NCBI RefSeq assembly: GCF_018403185.1
Contig: NZ_BOSE01000002.1
Span: forward strand, 558,001-622,000
Length of the DNA: 64,000 nt
Origin: Paenibacillus montaniterrae
GTDB lineage: Bacteria > Bacillota > Bacilli > Paenibacillales > Paenibacillaceae
Direction: 5' to 3'
The position numbers and the translations under genes are program-made. Of the stretch, positions 8,919-16,584 are shown piece by piece. Every line of letters starts with the position of its first letter. Position 1 is the first letter of the stretch. The notes below the pieces were generated by a model. It did not search any database. It had not been told where the DNA came from and saw only the letters and a program-made list of their open reading frames with translations.

Positions 8919-9789
8919 CTCCGTTTTCCAACTCTTCTCTTTCTTTGCTTTGCAAACCGGCTGCCGCACGATATTTGGCTGGGGTAAGCCCATATTCCCG
9001 CTTAAACAAGCGGACGAAGTAATTGTTCTCCATGCCAACCATCGCAGCTACCTCGCTAATCGGCAGCTGCTGCGGCTGCTCCAGCAGCTCGGCTCCCTTT
9101 TGCAAGCGCAGTCGCTGCAAATATTGATGAGGATTGATGCCATAAATATCCTTGAACTTGCGTTGAAAATGCTGCTTGGAATAGCCGACAGCGCTTGCAA
9201 TATTGGAGATCGTCAGCTGCTCGCTGTAATGCTGCCTCATATAGTGAACAGCGCTCAGCAGCGCCTCGCTCGTCAAAGCGCTGCTGGAATAGCTTCTTCG
9301 CTGCTGCTGGGCTGGAGCAATAAGCGAAGCGATGTAGGTCAGCAAATCATAAATATGAAGCGAGGCGGCTCTATAGCTGTCCTGCGGCTCGCTGTCAGGC
9401 GTATGCCACAGCAGCGAAAGCTTGTGCTCCAGCACGCTCAGCTTTTCCTTCTCAATCGGGATCGCCTTCAGGATCGGAATTTTCAAGGAATGAACAAGCG
9501 ACTCGGCATAATCTCCTTCAATCCCCATATAGCCAAGCAGCCATTTTTCCTCACCCGAAGGGCCGTAATCGTGGGCAAGCTTGCTTGGCACGACAAAAAT
9601 ATCGCCCGCTTTTATTTTAATATAAGGCATGCTTTCAAATTGAAAAGTGCCTGAGCCAGCAAAGCAAATAAAGCATTGCAGTGTAGGATAGCCAATCGGC
9701 CGATACTGCGTATGCTGCGGATGAAGTCCGCAGCTATACAGCGTAACAGGCAATGGGATGGTGTTGTGGTATAGGCGAAACGGAAGCAC
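8887..9789 (-). CDS. AraC family regulator with cupin sensor domain
   Basis: About 300 residues. The N-terminal half is a cupin-like ligand-binding domain (AGDIFVVPSKLAHDYGPSGEEKW) and the C-terminal 100 residues carry two helix-turn-helix motifs (ISNIASAVGYSKQHFQRKFKDIYGINP is the first). The start is GTG at 9789 behind AAGGGGGG. It is the first gene of a regulatory operon that continues into the kinase and response regulator, giving this transporter two independent sugar sensors. A dispersed repeat begins only 20 bases upstream of the start, so its promoter must lie in or beyond repeat DNA. Confidence 0.88.
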   Translation of the reverse strand: MLPFRLYHNTIPLPVTLYSCGLHPQHTQYRPIGYPTLQCFICFAGSGTFQFESMPYIKIKAGDIFVVPSKLAHDYGPSGEEKWLLGYMGIEGDYAESLVHSLKIPILKAIPIEKEKLSVLEHKLSLLWHTPDSEPQDSYRAASLHIYDLLTYIASLIAPAQQQRRSYSSSALTSEALLSAVHYMRQHYSEQLTISNIASAVGYSKQHFQRKFKDIYGINPHQYLQRLRLQKGAELLEQPQQLPISEVAAMVGMENNYFVRLFKREYGLTPAKYRAAAGLQSKEREELENGDGKQNEASME

Positions 9790-9808
9790 ACAAGCCCCCC
9801 TTTTTATA

Positions 9809-9990
9809 GGTAGTTTAAAAAGCTCGACTTTGATGACGCGGTTGTGCGTTGTAGCATAGTCGGCGGCGAATATGTCACGCTACCGAAGGCTTCGGTGCTC
9901 ACGTAGCTTTTTGCCTACGCTGCGCTCCTCGCCTTCTAGTATCGTGCCATCTTCTTGGTCCTGAAAGCCGAGCTTTTTAAACCTCCATTG
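9809..9990. repeat. Dispersed palindromic repeat, cluster A unit 1
   Basis: The stretch from GGTAGTTTAAAAAGCTCGAC to the Ts after CCGAGCTTTTTAAACC is, nearly base for base, the reverse complement of units at 53870-54050. It is itself bounded by a short inverted repeat (TTTAAAAAGCTCG / CGAGCTTTTTAAA) and contains smaller hairpins (ACCGAAG/CTTCGGT, CGTAGC/GCTACG type). No protein-coding signal. Confidence 0.85.
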
Positions 9991-9994
9991 GATA

Positions 9995-10195
9995 GGTAGT
10001 TTAATAAGCCCGACTTTGATGACGTTGTTGCTTCTCTGTAGCTTATTCGACGGCGAATCTTGAACGCTAGCGATAGCTTATGCTTCCGAAGTATGTTTCC
10101 TGCGGAAACATTATAGGTGCTCTCGTAGCTTTTGCCGCAGCTAGCGCTCCTCGTTTTCTACTAGCGTCCAAGCTTCTTGGTCCTGCTTTCAAAAA
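9995..10195. repeat. Dispersed palindromic repeat, cluster A unit 2
   Basis: Second unit starting GGTAGTTTAATAAGCCCGAC, same backbone as unit 1 but of a different subtype (GAACGCTAGCGA in place of TCACGCTACCGA). It carries an extra hairpin ATGTTTCC-TGC-GGAAACAT near 10093-10111. It shares CTCCTCGTTTTCTACTAGCG and CAAGCTTCTTGGTCCTG with 54055-54235 in reverse orientation and with the fragment at 23532-23571. Confidence 0.85.
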
Positions 10196-10200
10196 AGCTA

Positions 10201-10368
10201 CAGCGGAGGAGCAAAGCATCCGTAAAACGAAGTGGGTCGCCTTTAACATCGTAATGCAACCATAGAAATTCAAATAAGAGCATTACGATTTAAAAAGCGA
10301 CTGGAGGATGCTTTACTCCGCAGCGCTGATTTAAAAAGCGATTGGAGGATGCTTTGCTCCGCAGCGCT
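10201..10368. repeat. Long imperfect palindrome with 41-bp tandem duplication
   Basis: The left arm contains GGAGCAAAGCATCC (about 10207-10220) and ATCGTAATGC. The right arm contains GCATTACGAT (about 10280-10289) and GGATGCTTTGCTCC (10347-10360). Both pairs are perfect inverted matches, so the DNA can fold into one nested hairpin. The right arm is duplicated in tandem: 10287-10327 and 10328-10368 are 41-bp direct repeats differing at two bases. The same modules occur twice, inverted, at 53343-53700. The remaining 10369-10551 holds only the presumed promoter region of the GH2 gene. Confidence 0.85.
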
Positions 10369-10551
10369 GTACTATTAGGTGCAATTCTATTTAAGCATAT
10401 GTGCGTAAAAATAGCAGTGGTAATTATTATTTACATGGTTACTTTCATAAAAATGTTCATTTTGTACTATTTTTTAATGGCAATTATGCTACCTGCTGCC
10501 AGTCTCCTTTCATTACAATGAGAAGCATATTATGTGGAGGGAATGATTTGA

Positions 10552-13323
10552 ATGCGTGAGCGTTTAAGTATGAATAAGGATTGGCTGTTTCATTTGGGAG
10601 AGGTTGGGGGCAAGCTTAGCTCCACTCATGATGTTATTTATGGTCAGGCGAAGGCGGGCGGCTTGAAGGGGCCGGGCGGGCTTGAATGGAATGATAATGA
10701 ATGGGATATGGTTCAGCTGCCGCATGACTGGTCGTTTCGCTTGCCTTTTGATCGCGAGCATGGCGTTGCCGACTTTGGCTATAAAAATCGCGGCATCGGC
10801 TGGTATCGCAAAAAGTTTGTGCTCGACGAGCAGGATCAAGGCAAGCAGCTAAGCATTCAGTTTGATGGCATTGCGACACATGCGACGATTTATTTTAACG
10901 GCAGTGTTATTCATCGTAATTTCTGTGGCTATACGAGCTTTTCATTTGATATAAGCGATCGTGCCTTTTTCGGCAATCGTCCAAATGTGCTGGCTGTAAG
11001 GGTGAACGCAGAGGAATCTGAAGGCTGGTGGTATGAAGGAGCAGGCATTTATCGCAACTGTTGGCTTACCAAAACAGATAAGCTGCATATCGCAGAGCGC
11101 GGCATATGGGTGAATCCGCAAAAGCAAGCTGACAAGCTTTGGCAGACCAATATCGAAGCAACGGTTCGCAGCGAGTATGAGCAGCCAGTTCATTTTACGG
11201 TTAAATCGACAATTCTTGACCCGCAGCAAAACATCGTCGGAGAAGGAGTTAGCGAATCGGTAGTCGAGCCGTACGATCAGGTCAAGCTGCAGCAAATGAT
11301 CGAGCTGAACGACCCGCAGCTGTGGGATATTGAGCATCCTCATCTATATACGCTGAAATGCAGCGTGCTTAAAGATGGGTTGGTCGTTGACGAGCTTGAT
11401 ACTGCCTTTGGCTATCGCACCATTCGCATTTGTCCGGATACCGGGTTTTATTTGAATGAACGGCCAATTAAAATCAAAGGCACATGCAATCACCAGGATC
11501 ATGCGGGCGTCGGTGTGGCGCTGCCAGATGAACTTCATGCCTATCGCATTAAACGGCTTAAGGAAATGGGCAGCAACGCTTATCGTGCTGCTCACCACAA
11601 TCCTGCGCCTGAGCTGCTCGATGCCTGTGATCGTCTTGGCATGCTGGTCATGGATGAAAACCGCAATTTCGACAGCTCGGAGGAAGGCTTGAAGCAGGTT
11701 GAAAATATGGTGACGCGCGATCGCAATCATCCGTCAGTTGTGATGTACAGTCTGTTCAATGAGGAGCCGCTGCAAGGCACGCCGATCGGCAGAAAAATGT
11801 TCAAGTGGATGAAAAACGTCATTCGTCGTCTTGATCCTACCCGTCCTGTGCTTGGCGCTATGAATGGCGGCGTAATGGAGGATGAAGGCACAGCCGACAT
11901 TATGGACATTACCGGCTTTAACTATATGAACGGAGCATATGAGGCATTCCGCGCCAAGCATCCGCAGCAGCCGCTAATCGGTTCGGAAACTGTCAGCGCC
12001 TTCTCTACGCGAGGCAATTATGTGTATGACAAGCAGCAGCAGGTGTTTGACAGCTTTGACGAGCAGCGTGCAAGCTGGGGCAATACCGTTCGCGAGTCTT
12101 GGAAGACGATTAACACTCACGACTATATTATGGGGACATTTGTATGGACCGGCTTCGATTACCGAGGCGAGCCAACGCCGTATCAATGGCCGAGCGTAAG
12201 CACGCACTTTGGCATTATGGATACTTGCGGCTTTCCGAAGGATTCCTACTATTTGTACCAGGCATTTTGGCTGGAGGAGCCGGTGCTTCATATTGTATCG
12301 CATTGGAACTGGCTGGGATTGGAAGGCCAGCCGATCAAGGTGATGACCCATACTAATTGCGATGAGGTGGCGGTTTATGTGAACGGCCGCTTGTTTGACC
12401 GCCAGTCAGTCGATATTTATGAGCAGCAAACATGGCAGATTCCGTATGAGCCGGGGACGTTGACGATGGAGGGCTATCGCGCTGGAAAGCTGGTCGCAAC
12501 CGCTCATCAGCATACGACAGGAAGCGCCGCACGATTGAAAATCGAACCGCACAAATCTGTTCTGCTGGGAGACGGCAGAGATGCAATCGTTGTAAATGTG
12601 CATGCTGTTGATGAGCAGGGCCGATATGTAACGACGGCTAACAATCTCGTGCAGTTCAGCTGTGAAGGCTCAGGCTTTATCGCGGGCTGCGGCAACGGAA
12701 ATCCAAACAGCCACGAAGCCGATATCGCCAGCTCACGCAAGCTGTTTAACGGCAGCCTGCAAATCATTGTGCAGAGCGTGCATGGCAGCGAAAATATTAC
12801 GCTTACCTTTAGCGGAGAGAATTTGCCTGAACAGCAGCTGGTCATACCAGTACAAGCGGCTGTTGAGCCTCCATACGTGCCGTCGGCTCGTGATCTGTAC
12901 ATCAATGACTGGTTCGTTACGCAGGAGCCGCAAGCTGACAAGCCTGATCCTCATGCTGAGGTAGACCTGACCAATATGAATACATGGGAAAAGGTGGATG
13001 TAAGCTTCGGCTTTAGAGAAAGCTTGAAAAACAAAGGCGGCTATATTATGTACCGCGCACAGCTTGCTGCTGAGCTCATACAGTTTTCACGCTTGCCACA
13101 GCTTATGTTCCAAGCGATTAGCGGCAATGTTGAAATCTATATGAATGGCAAGCTGCAGTTTGCGCAGATGATAGAATGGAATACAGAAATTGCTCTGTCG
13201 CTCGAGCCATTTGCAAGCGATGAGCAACTTGCGATTGTCGTTATCATTGGGCTGCATCCGGATATGCACACGCCGGGCATTAACGGTACAGTTTCCGTAC
13301 GCAACGAAAAGCAGTCTGACTAA
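10552..13323 (+). CDS. GH2 beta-galactosidase-like glycoside hydrolase
   Basis: Cytoplasmic retaining glycosidase, 923 residues, no signal peptide. Domain order: GH2 jelly-roll sugar-binding domain (about 1-190), immunoglobulin-like domain (190-300), TIM barrel (300-600), then DUF4982-like and further beta-sandwich domains. The acid/base is read as Glu404 in YSLFNEEP and the nucleophile as Glu479 in IGSETVSAF. The start MRERLSMNKDWLFHLGE is the normal family beginning, behind GGAGG. The gene stands alone between repeat cluster A and a terminator, with no transporter beside it except divergent locus 1. Beta-galactosidase is the usual activity of this architecture, but other GH2 specificities are possible. 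Confidence 0.88.
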   Translation: MRERLSMNKDWLFHLGEVGGKLSSTHDVIYGQAKAGGLKGPGGLEWNDNEWDMVQLPHDWSFRLPFDREHGVADFGYKNRGIGWYRKKFVLDEQDQGKQLSIQFDGIATHATIYFNGSVIHRNFCGYTSFSFDISDRAFFGNRPNVLAVRVNAEESEGWWYEGAGIYRNCWLTKTDKLHIAERGIWVNPQKQADKLWQTNIEATVRSEYEQPVHFTVKSTILDPQQNIVGEGVSESVVEPYDQVKLQQMIELNDPQLWDIEHPHLYTLKCSVLKDGLVVDELDTAFGYRTIRICPDTGFYLNERPIKIKGTCNHQDHAGVGVALPDELHAYRIKRLKEMGSNAYRAAHHNPAPELLDACDRLGMLVMDENRNFDSSEEGLKQVENMVTRDRNHPSVVMYSLFNEEPLQGTPIGRKMFKWMKNVIRRLDPTRPVLGAMNGGVMEDEGTADIMDITGFNYMNGAYEAFRAKHPQQPLIGSETVSAFSTRGNYVYDKQQQVFDSFDEQRASWGNTVRESWKTINTHDYIMGTFVWTGFDYRGEPTPYQWPSVSTHFGIMDTCGFPKDSYYLYQAFWLEEPVLHIVSHWNWLGLEGQPIKVMTHTNCDEVAVYVNGRLFDRQSVDIYEQQTWQIPYEPGTLTMEGYRAGKLVATAHQHTTGSAARLKIEPHKSVLLGDGRDAIVVNVHAVDEQGRYVTTANNLVQFSCEGSGFIAGCGNGNPNSHEADIASSRKLFNGSLQIIVQSVHGSENITLTFSGENLPEQQLVIPVQAAVEPPYVPSARDLYINDWFVTQEPQADKPDPHAEVDLTNMNTWEKVDVSFGFRESLKNKGGYIMYRAQLAAELIQFSRLPQLMFQAISGNVEIYMNGKLQFAQMIEWNTEIALSLEPFASDEQLAIVVIIGLHPDMHTPGINGTVSVRNEKQSD

Positions 13324-13357
13324 AGAGTTTGCTCCAAGAGTCCCCATTAGATGAACG

Positions 13358-13401
13358 AGCCCATTGGCAGAAGCAGCGCTTCCTGCCAATGGGCTGCTTT
13401 G
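13358..13401 (+). terminator. Terminator of the GH2 gene
   Basis: Perfect 13-bp inverted repeat AGCCCATTGGCAG (13358-13370) / CTGCCAATGGGCT (13383-13395), then GCTTTGCTTT. The T-tract is interrupted, so efficiency is uncertain. Confidence 0.7.
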
Positions 13402-13505
13402 CTTTGCAATAGATTCGGTGGGTTTGTCGAGCAGACAACTACAGCGACTTATTTCATAATTTTCTACTGCAGCAAACTAGCGATTTTTCGACTCAGTCGC
13501 TGCTG

Positions 13506-13880
13506 TTAGGCATGCTTTTTAGCCAACCCCTTTTTCAGCAAATAATAGTGGATGAAATAATCAACGACCGCTATTATCGCACTCGTAGCTAATGCGCCCC
13601 AAATCGTTACATAGGCGCCCTTGAACAATAAGCTGGAAACCATGTAGATCAACACCCAGCCGACAATTAGATCTGAAAATGTACTAATCCACAGTGTTCC
13701 TCTGCGCAAAATCACATACTCCAGCATCACGCCGACTGCTGCGGCAATAATGCCAACCAGCAGCGGCTGGTAAAACGCAGCATAATCCACATTTGGAAAT
13801 AGCCACGATGCCAGCAAAACGCCTAGCGGAAACGTAATTAATTTAAAAAGCAAGCTCGTCATTGCATTCTCTCCTCGCAT
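13506..13880 (-). CDS. DUF2512 (YndM-like) membrane protein
   Basis: Small integral membrane protein, 124 residues with four predicted helices (TFPLGVLLASWLF, LLVGIIAAAVGVMLEYVIL, DLIVGWVLIYMVSS, ALATSAIIAVVDYFIHYYLL) and a basic C-terminus KKGLAKKHA. This is the DUF2512/YndM pattern of spore-forming Bacilli; function unknown. Single gene, ATG behind GGAGAG. The neighbours give no functional link. Confidence 0.8.
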   Translation of the reverse strand: MRGENAMTSLLFKLITFPLGVLLASWLFPNVDYAAFYQPLLVGIIAAAVGVMLEYVILRRGTLWISTFSDLIVGWVLIYMVSSLLFKGAYVTIWGALATSAIIAVVDYFIHYYLLKKGLAKKHA

Positions 13881-13996
13881 TTGTGTTCACATATTTATGT
13901 TATTAATGTGAATAAATGCAGGAAATTATGTATTAAATCGCCGCCTGTACAGAGAAAAACCGATTGATTCCGGTTTGGATGCAATCGGCGTTTCAT

Positions 13997-14417
13997 TTAT
14001 ACCTGTTCTATTTTTACTTTTAGCTTTACCTCTTTACTGGCAATGTTGATAAAGAAGGACAGAAGCAAGCTAGCGACACCGACAAGAATAATAACGAAAT
14101 AGGCCACATTTATACCGTGAATGGAAGCGGTCAGCTTAATTGCTTGCTCACTTAGCCCGCTCACTTCTCCGCCCGTGATCAAATCCTGCACATGTTTATC
14201 GGAGCTAGTAGCCATAACCGTTACTAGCAATGGAGTACCTGCCGCTCCGGCCACTTGTCGGATCGTATTCCAGATTGCTGAGCCATGAGCGCTCAAGCTG
14301 GTCGGAATTTGATTCAGATCAAGAAATGGATCGGCAGAAATGAGCTGTCGCCAAGTAAATAAGCCAAGGCCGATTACACCAAGCAGAAGTGTAACGATAA
14401 CTTCATACTGTTTATGA
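13997..14417 (-). pseudogene. Remnant of a DHA2-type MFS transporter
   Basis: The frame reads [20 protein letters not shown]...ADPFLDLN and then directly QIPTSLSAHGSAIWNTIRQ, followed by QVAGAAGTPLLVTVM and one more helix. In complete EmrB/QacA-like transporters these two blocks are separated by several membrane helices, so an internal segment is missing here. The first half of the protein is also absent. The piece has no start codon of its own; it continues in another frame from the end of the DUF2798 gene. Interpreted as a decayed multidrug transporter gene whose former partner DUF2798 gene survives. Confidence 0.75.
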
Positions 14418-14927
14418 GCTAGCCTTCGTCGTTTTGCTCGCCTGACGTGAGTGCAACGCTTTCATCGCAAATCTTGCAAGAGGCTGGGCAACCAGCAGTT
14501 CGATCCAAAAAGCTACTCCAAAATTTCTGGGCCACATTTGGAAAAAGCGCCCCAGTGTTTCCAGACTTATTTGCTTCATGCCAACCCATGGACCTATAAT
14601 GGTAAGCAGAATGGAAAGCACGGTCACATTTAATAAAATATTGAGCAGAACTTTTGCATTAAACCCGTCCCCTTGACCTGCGAATTTAGGCATCACCTTA
14701 CCCACCAGCGGACCTGCAACCAGCTTTACGAATATTACAACGATCACCCACATAATCGGCATCATTTTCAACGTCTCCAGATAGACCTCCTTACTGAAGC
14801 CGCGCTCCAATCCCGTGATGATAGGTGCAATCGTATTTACCGAAATGATTGAAATAATGAGCAGAAACAGTATCCCTTCTTTCGCGTTTCTCGGGAGTCT
14901 TGTCTCCATTTGTGCTTGGCTTTGCAA
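14412..14927 (-). CDS. DUF2798 membrane protein
   Basis: 171 residues containing two DUF2798-like units, each with two membrane helices (ILFLLIISIISVNTIAPIITGL / IMWVIVVIFVKLVAGPLVG and LLNILLNVTVLSILLTIIGPW / FWIELLVAQPLARFAM). DUF2798 genes often sit beside MFS drug transporters, which fits the MFS remnant overlapping its end. The start is taken as TTG at 14927, which has AAGGAG upstream; the in-frame ATG six codons later has no visible ribosome site. Function unknown. Confidence 0.75.
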   Translation of the reverse strand: MQSQAQMETRLPRNAKEGILFLLIISIISVNTIAPIITGLERGFSKEVYLETLKMMPIMWVIVVIFVKLVAGPLVGKVMPKFAGQGDGFNAKVLLNILLNVTVLSILLTIIGPWVGMKQISLETLGRFFQMWPRNFGVAFWIELLVAQPLARFAMKALHSRQASKTTKASS

Positions 14928-15009
14928 TCTTCACACTCTCCTTTTCCTGTAACACCTTGTAATTATAGCGACTGAAAATGCTGTTCATAAGTGAACATTT
15001 TGTGACTAG

Positions 15010-15061
15010 GAGCGAAAAGGCGGTGCAAAGTGCCACTGAGCGGGTTTTCAGACACGCCCTA
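15010..15061. repeat. Truncated copy of the TA-flanked MITE
   Basis: GCGAAAAGGCGGTG and GAGCGGGTTTTCAGACACGC followed by CCTA match, inverted, the left end of the full element at 22114-22274. Only about 50 bp of one terminus remains and no second terminal repeat is found nearby. Confidence 0.8.
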
Positions 15062-15070
15062 AATCTAATC

Positions 15071-15100
15071 TTGCAGAAGATGGCAGTTTAGGTGTATCAT
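15071..15100 (+). promoter_or_regulatory. Candidate promoter for leader RNA and DUF1540 gene
   Basis: TTGCAG (15071-15076) and TATCAT (15095-15100) with an 18-base spacer. Transcription would start near 15107, right at the 5' foot of the structured leader. Confidence 0.5.
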
Positions 15101-15108
15101 ATAGGCAA

Positions 15109-15210
15109 GTAGACAAACACAAATAGCCCTTTTCTATTCCGTTTAGAAAAGGACGAGTGCTTCACTCAAGCTGCAACTTGAATGAGGTCGATATGCTATT
15201 TGCTGTCTAC
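15109..15210 (+). ncRNA. Candidate structured leader RNA (three-way junction)
   Basis: The 102 nt fold into a closed three-way junction. P1a GTAGACA (15109-15115) pairs with TGTCTAC (15204-15210). P1b CAAATAGC (15120-15127) pairs with GCTATTTG (15195-15202) across an AACA/C internal loop. P2 CCTTTTCTA (15128-15136) pairs with TAGAAAAGG (15144-15152), and P3 is TCAAG/CTTGA plus flanking pairs (15160-15186). It ends 8 bases before the AAAGGAGG ribosome site of the DUF1540 gene. The P2 arm CCTTT could alternatively pair with that AAAGG. I do not recognise a known riboswitch class. A regulatory leader is inference. Confidence 0.55.
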
Positions 15211-15234
15211 AAGCGCATAAAGGAGGTGACCACT

Positions 15235-15381
15235 ATGGCTAAAGACGTGCTATGTGAAGTCAATTCTTGCCGTCATTGGAGCAATGGCAACAAGTGCTCT
15301 GCTGAAACGATTTATATCGTATCTAAAAAGCAAGCATCAACTTCTGATGAAACAGATTGCAAAACATTCGAAACTAAATAA
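15235..15381 (+). CDS. DUF1540 small cysteine-containing protein
   Basis: 48-residue protein starting MAKDVLCEVNSCRHW, with four cysteines in the order C-x4-C-x8-C-x20-C, the DUF1540 pattern, suggestive of metal binding. ATG with the near-perfect AAAGGAGGTG site 8 bases upstream. An in-frame ATG at 15157 is inside the structured leader and has no ribosome site, so it is rejected. Monocistronic: leader RNA in front, terminator behind. Function unknown; DUF1540 proteins are widespread in spore formers. Confidence 0.85.
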   Translation: MAKDVLCEVNSCRHWSNGNKCSAETIYIVSKKQASTSDETDCKTFETK

Positions 15382-15392
15382 TTGCTAAGGTT

Positions 15393-15428
15393 GAAGGAAT
15401 ACCCCACGTATTCCTTCTTCTTTTTTTA
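15393..15428 (+). terminator. Terminator of the DUF1540 gene
   Basis: Perfect stem GAAGGAATAC / GTATTCCTTC with loop CCCAC, followed by TTC and seven T. Strong intrinsic terminator. Confidence 0.92.
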
Positions 15429-15491
15429 TTGTAGCAATAACGATAATTATTATCAAGTGTTATTTTACACTGTACGACATAAATTTATACA

Positions 15492-16469
15492 TTACCAAGC
15501 GTAAGCTTTTGGCGCTGCCCCACCAGGGCCAGGGAAAATTTCATCCAGTCGTTTTAAAGCTGCTTCATCCAGCTTTAGCTCTAATGCTTTTAAGCTTTGT
15601 TCAAACTGCTCCAGCGTGCGACAGCCGATAATTGGGCTCGTTACCGCAGGCTGATGCAGCAGCCATGCAAGAGCGACAACATCCTCTGTCGAATTTAGCT
15701 CTGCAGCTAGCTCTGCGAAAGCTTCAAGCTGTGGACGCAGCTTCTCGATTCGTTCTTGATTAGCTTTGCTTCTGCGGCCAGAAGCTTTTAGCGCATTGCC
15801 TCCAAGCAGTCCTCCATCAAGCGGACTCCACGGTATTACGCCCACTCCCAGTGCTTGTGATGCAGGAAGCACTTCAAGCTCCGGCAAGCGGCAAAGCAAA
15901 TTGTATTTATGCTGCTCGGACACAAGACCTAGCTGGCCTCGCGCTTTGGCTTCTCCTTGTGCTACAGCGATATCCCAGCCTGCAAAGTTGCTTGAGCCGA
16001 CATAGCCAATCTTGCCTTGCTGCTGCGCAATTTCAAATGCGCTCCATAGCTCCTCCCAGGAAACGGAGCGATCGACATGATGCATTTGGTACAGCTCAAT
16101 ATGATCGGTTTGCAGCCTGCGCAAAGATCCCTCCAAATGGCGGCGCAGCTTGTATGCAGATAAGCCAGCCTCGCGATTCGGACCATCATGCACGTCGTGA
16201 ATATCGCCATAAAATTTCGTCGCCAGCACTGTTTTCTCGCGGCGTCCACCGCCAAGCGCAAACCATTTGCCGATAATTTCTTCGGTTCTGCCAGAGTTTT
16301 CTCCCCAGCCATATACATTTGCCGTATCAAAAAAATTAATTCCGGCATCAAGCGCGGCGTCCATAATTTTAAACGCTTCCTGCTCCTCAGTATCTACACC
16401 AAAATTCATTGTGCCCAGACATAACCGGCTGATCCTTAAACCAGATCGACCTAATTTTGCATATTCCAT
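15492..16469 (-). CDS. Aldo/keto reductase
   Basis: Cytoplasmic NAD(P)H-dependent oxidoreductase, 325 residues, an (alpha/beta)8 barrel. Catalytic tetrad visible: Asp and Tyr in FFDTANVYG, Lys in VLATKF, His in YQMHHVD. The cofactor-binding C-terminal region contains IIGCRTLEQFEQSL. It is closest in style to the YghZ/Gpr and Tas-like bacterial AKRs. Its substrate is unknown. The TetR gene lies upstream in the same direction with a gap of about 115 bases and may regulate it. Confidence 0.9.
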   Translation of the reverse strand: MEYAKLGRSGLRISRLCLGTMNFGVDTEEQEAFKIMDAALDAGINFFDTANVYGWGENSGRTEEIIGKWFALGGGRREKTVLATKFYGDIHDVHDGPNREAGLSAYKLRRHLEGSLRRLQTDHIELYQMHHVDRSVSWEELWSAFEIAQQQGKIGYVGSSNFAGWDIAVAQGEAKARGQLGLVSEQHKYNLLCRLPELEVLPASQALGVGVIPWSPLDGGLLGGNALKASGRRSKANQERIEKLRPQLEAFAELAAELNSTEDVVALAWLLHQPAVTSPIIGCRTLEQFEQSLKALELKLDEAALKRLDEIFPGPGGAAPKAYAW

Positions 16470-16584
16470 CCAACATTCTCCCTTCGCATTGAGATATTTA
16501 ATCTATTCGCGATTGAAGGGCGGTTTCTCCTGCACGACGCAGCAATAAATTTGTGTAAAGCTTTAGAGCATGTCTAAAATCCGA

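Noticed and set aside
8764..9654. 296-codon plus-strand open frame over the AraC and kinase genes
   Set aside because: Entirely antisense to two well-supported genes with clear motifs; no ribosome site and no family resemblance.
10287..10368. 41-bp tandem repeat considered as a CRISPR array
   Set aside because: Only two copies without unique spacers and part of a larger palindrome.
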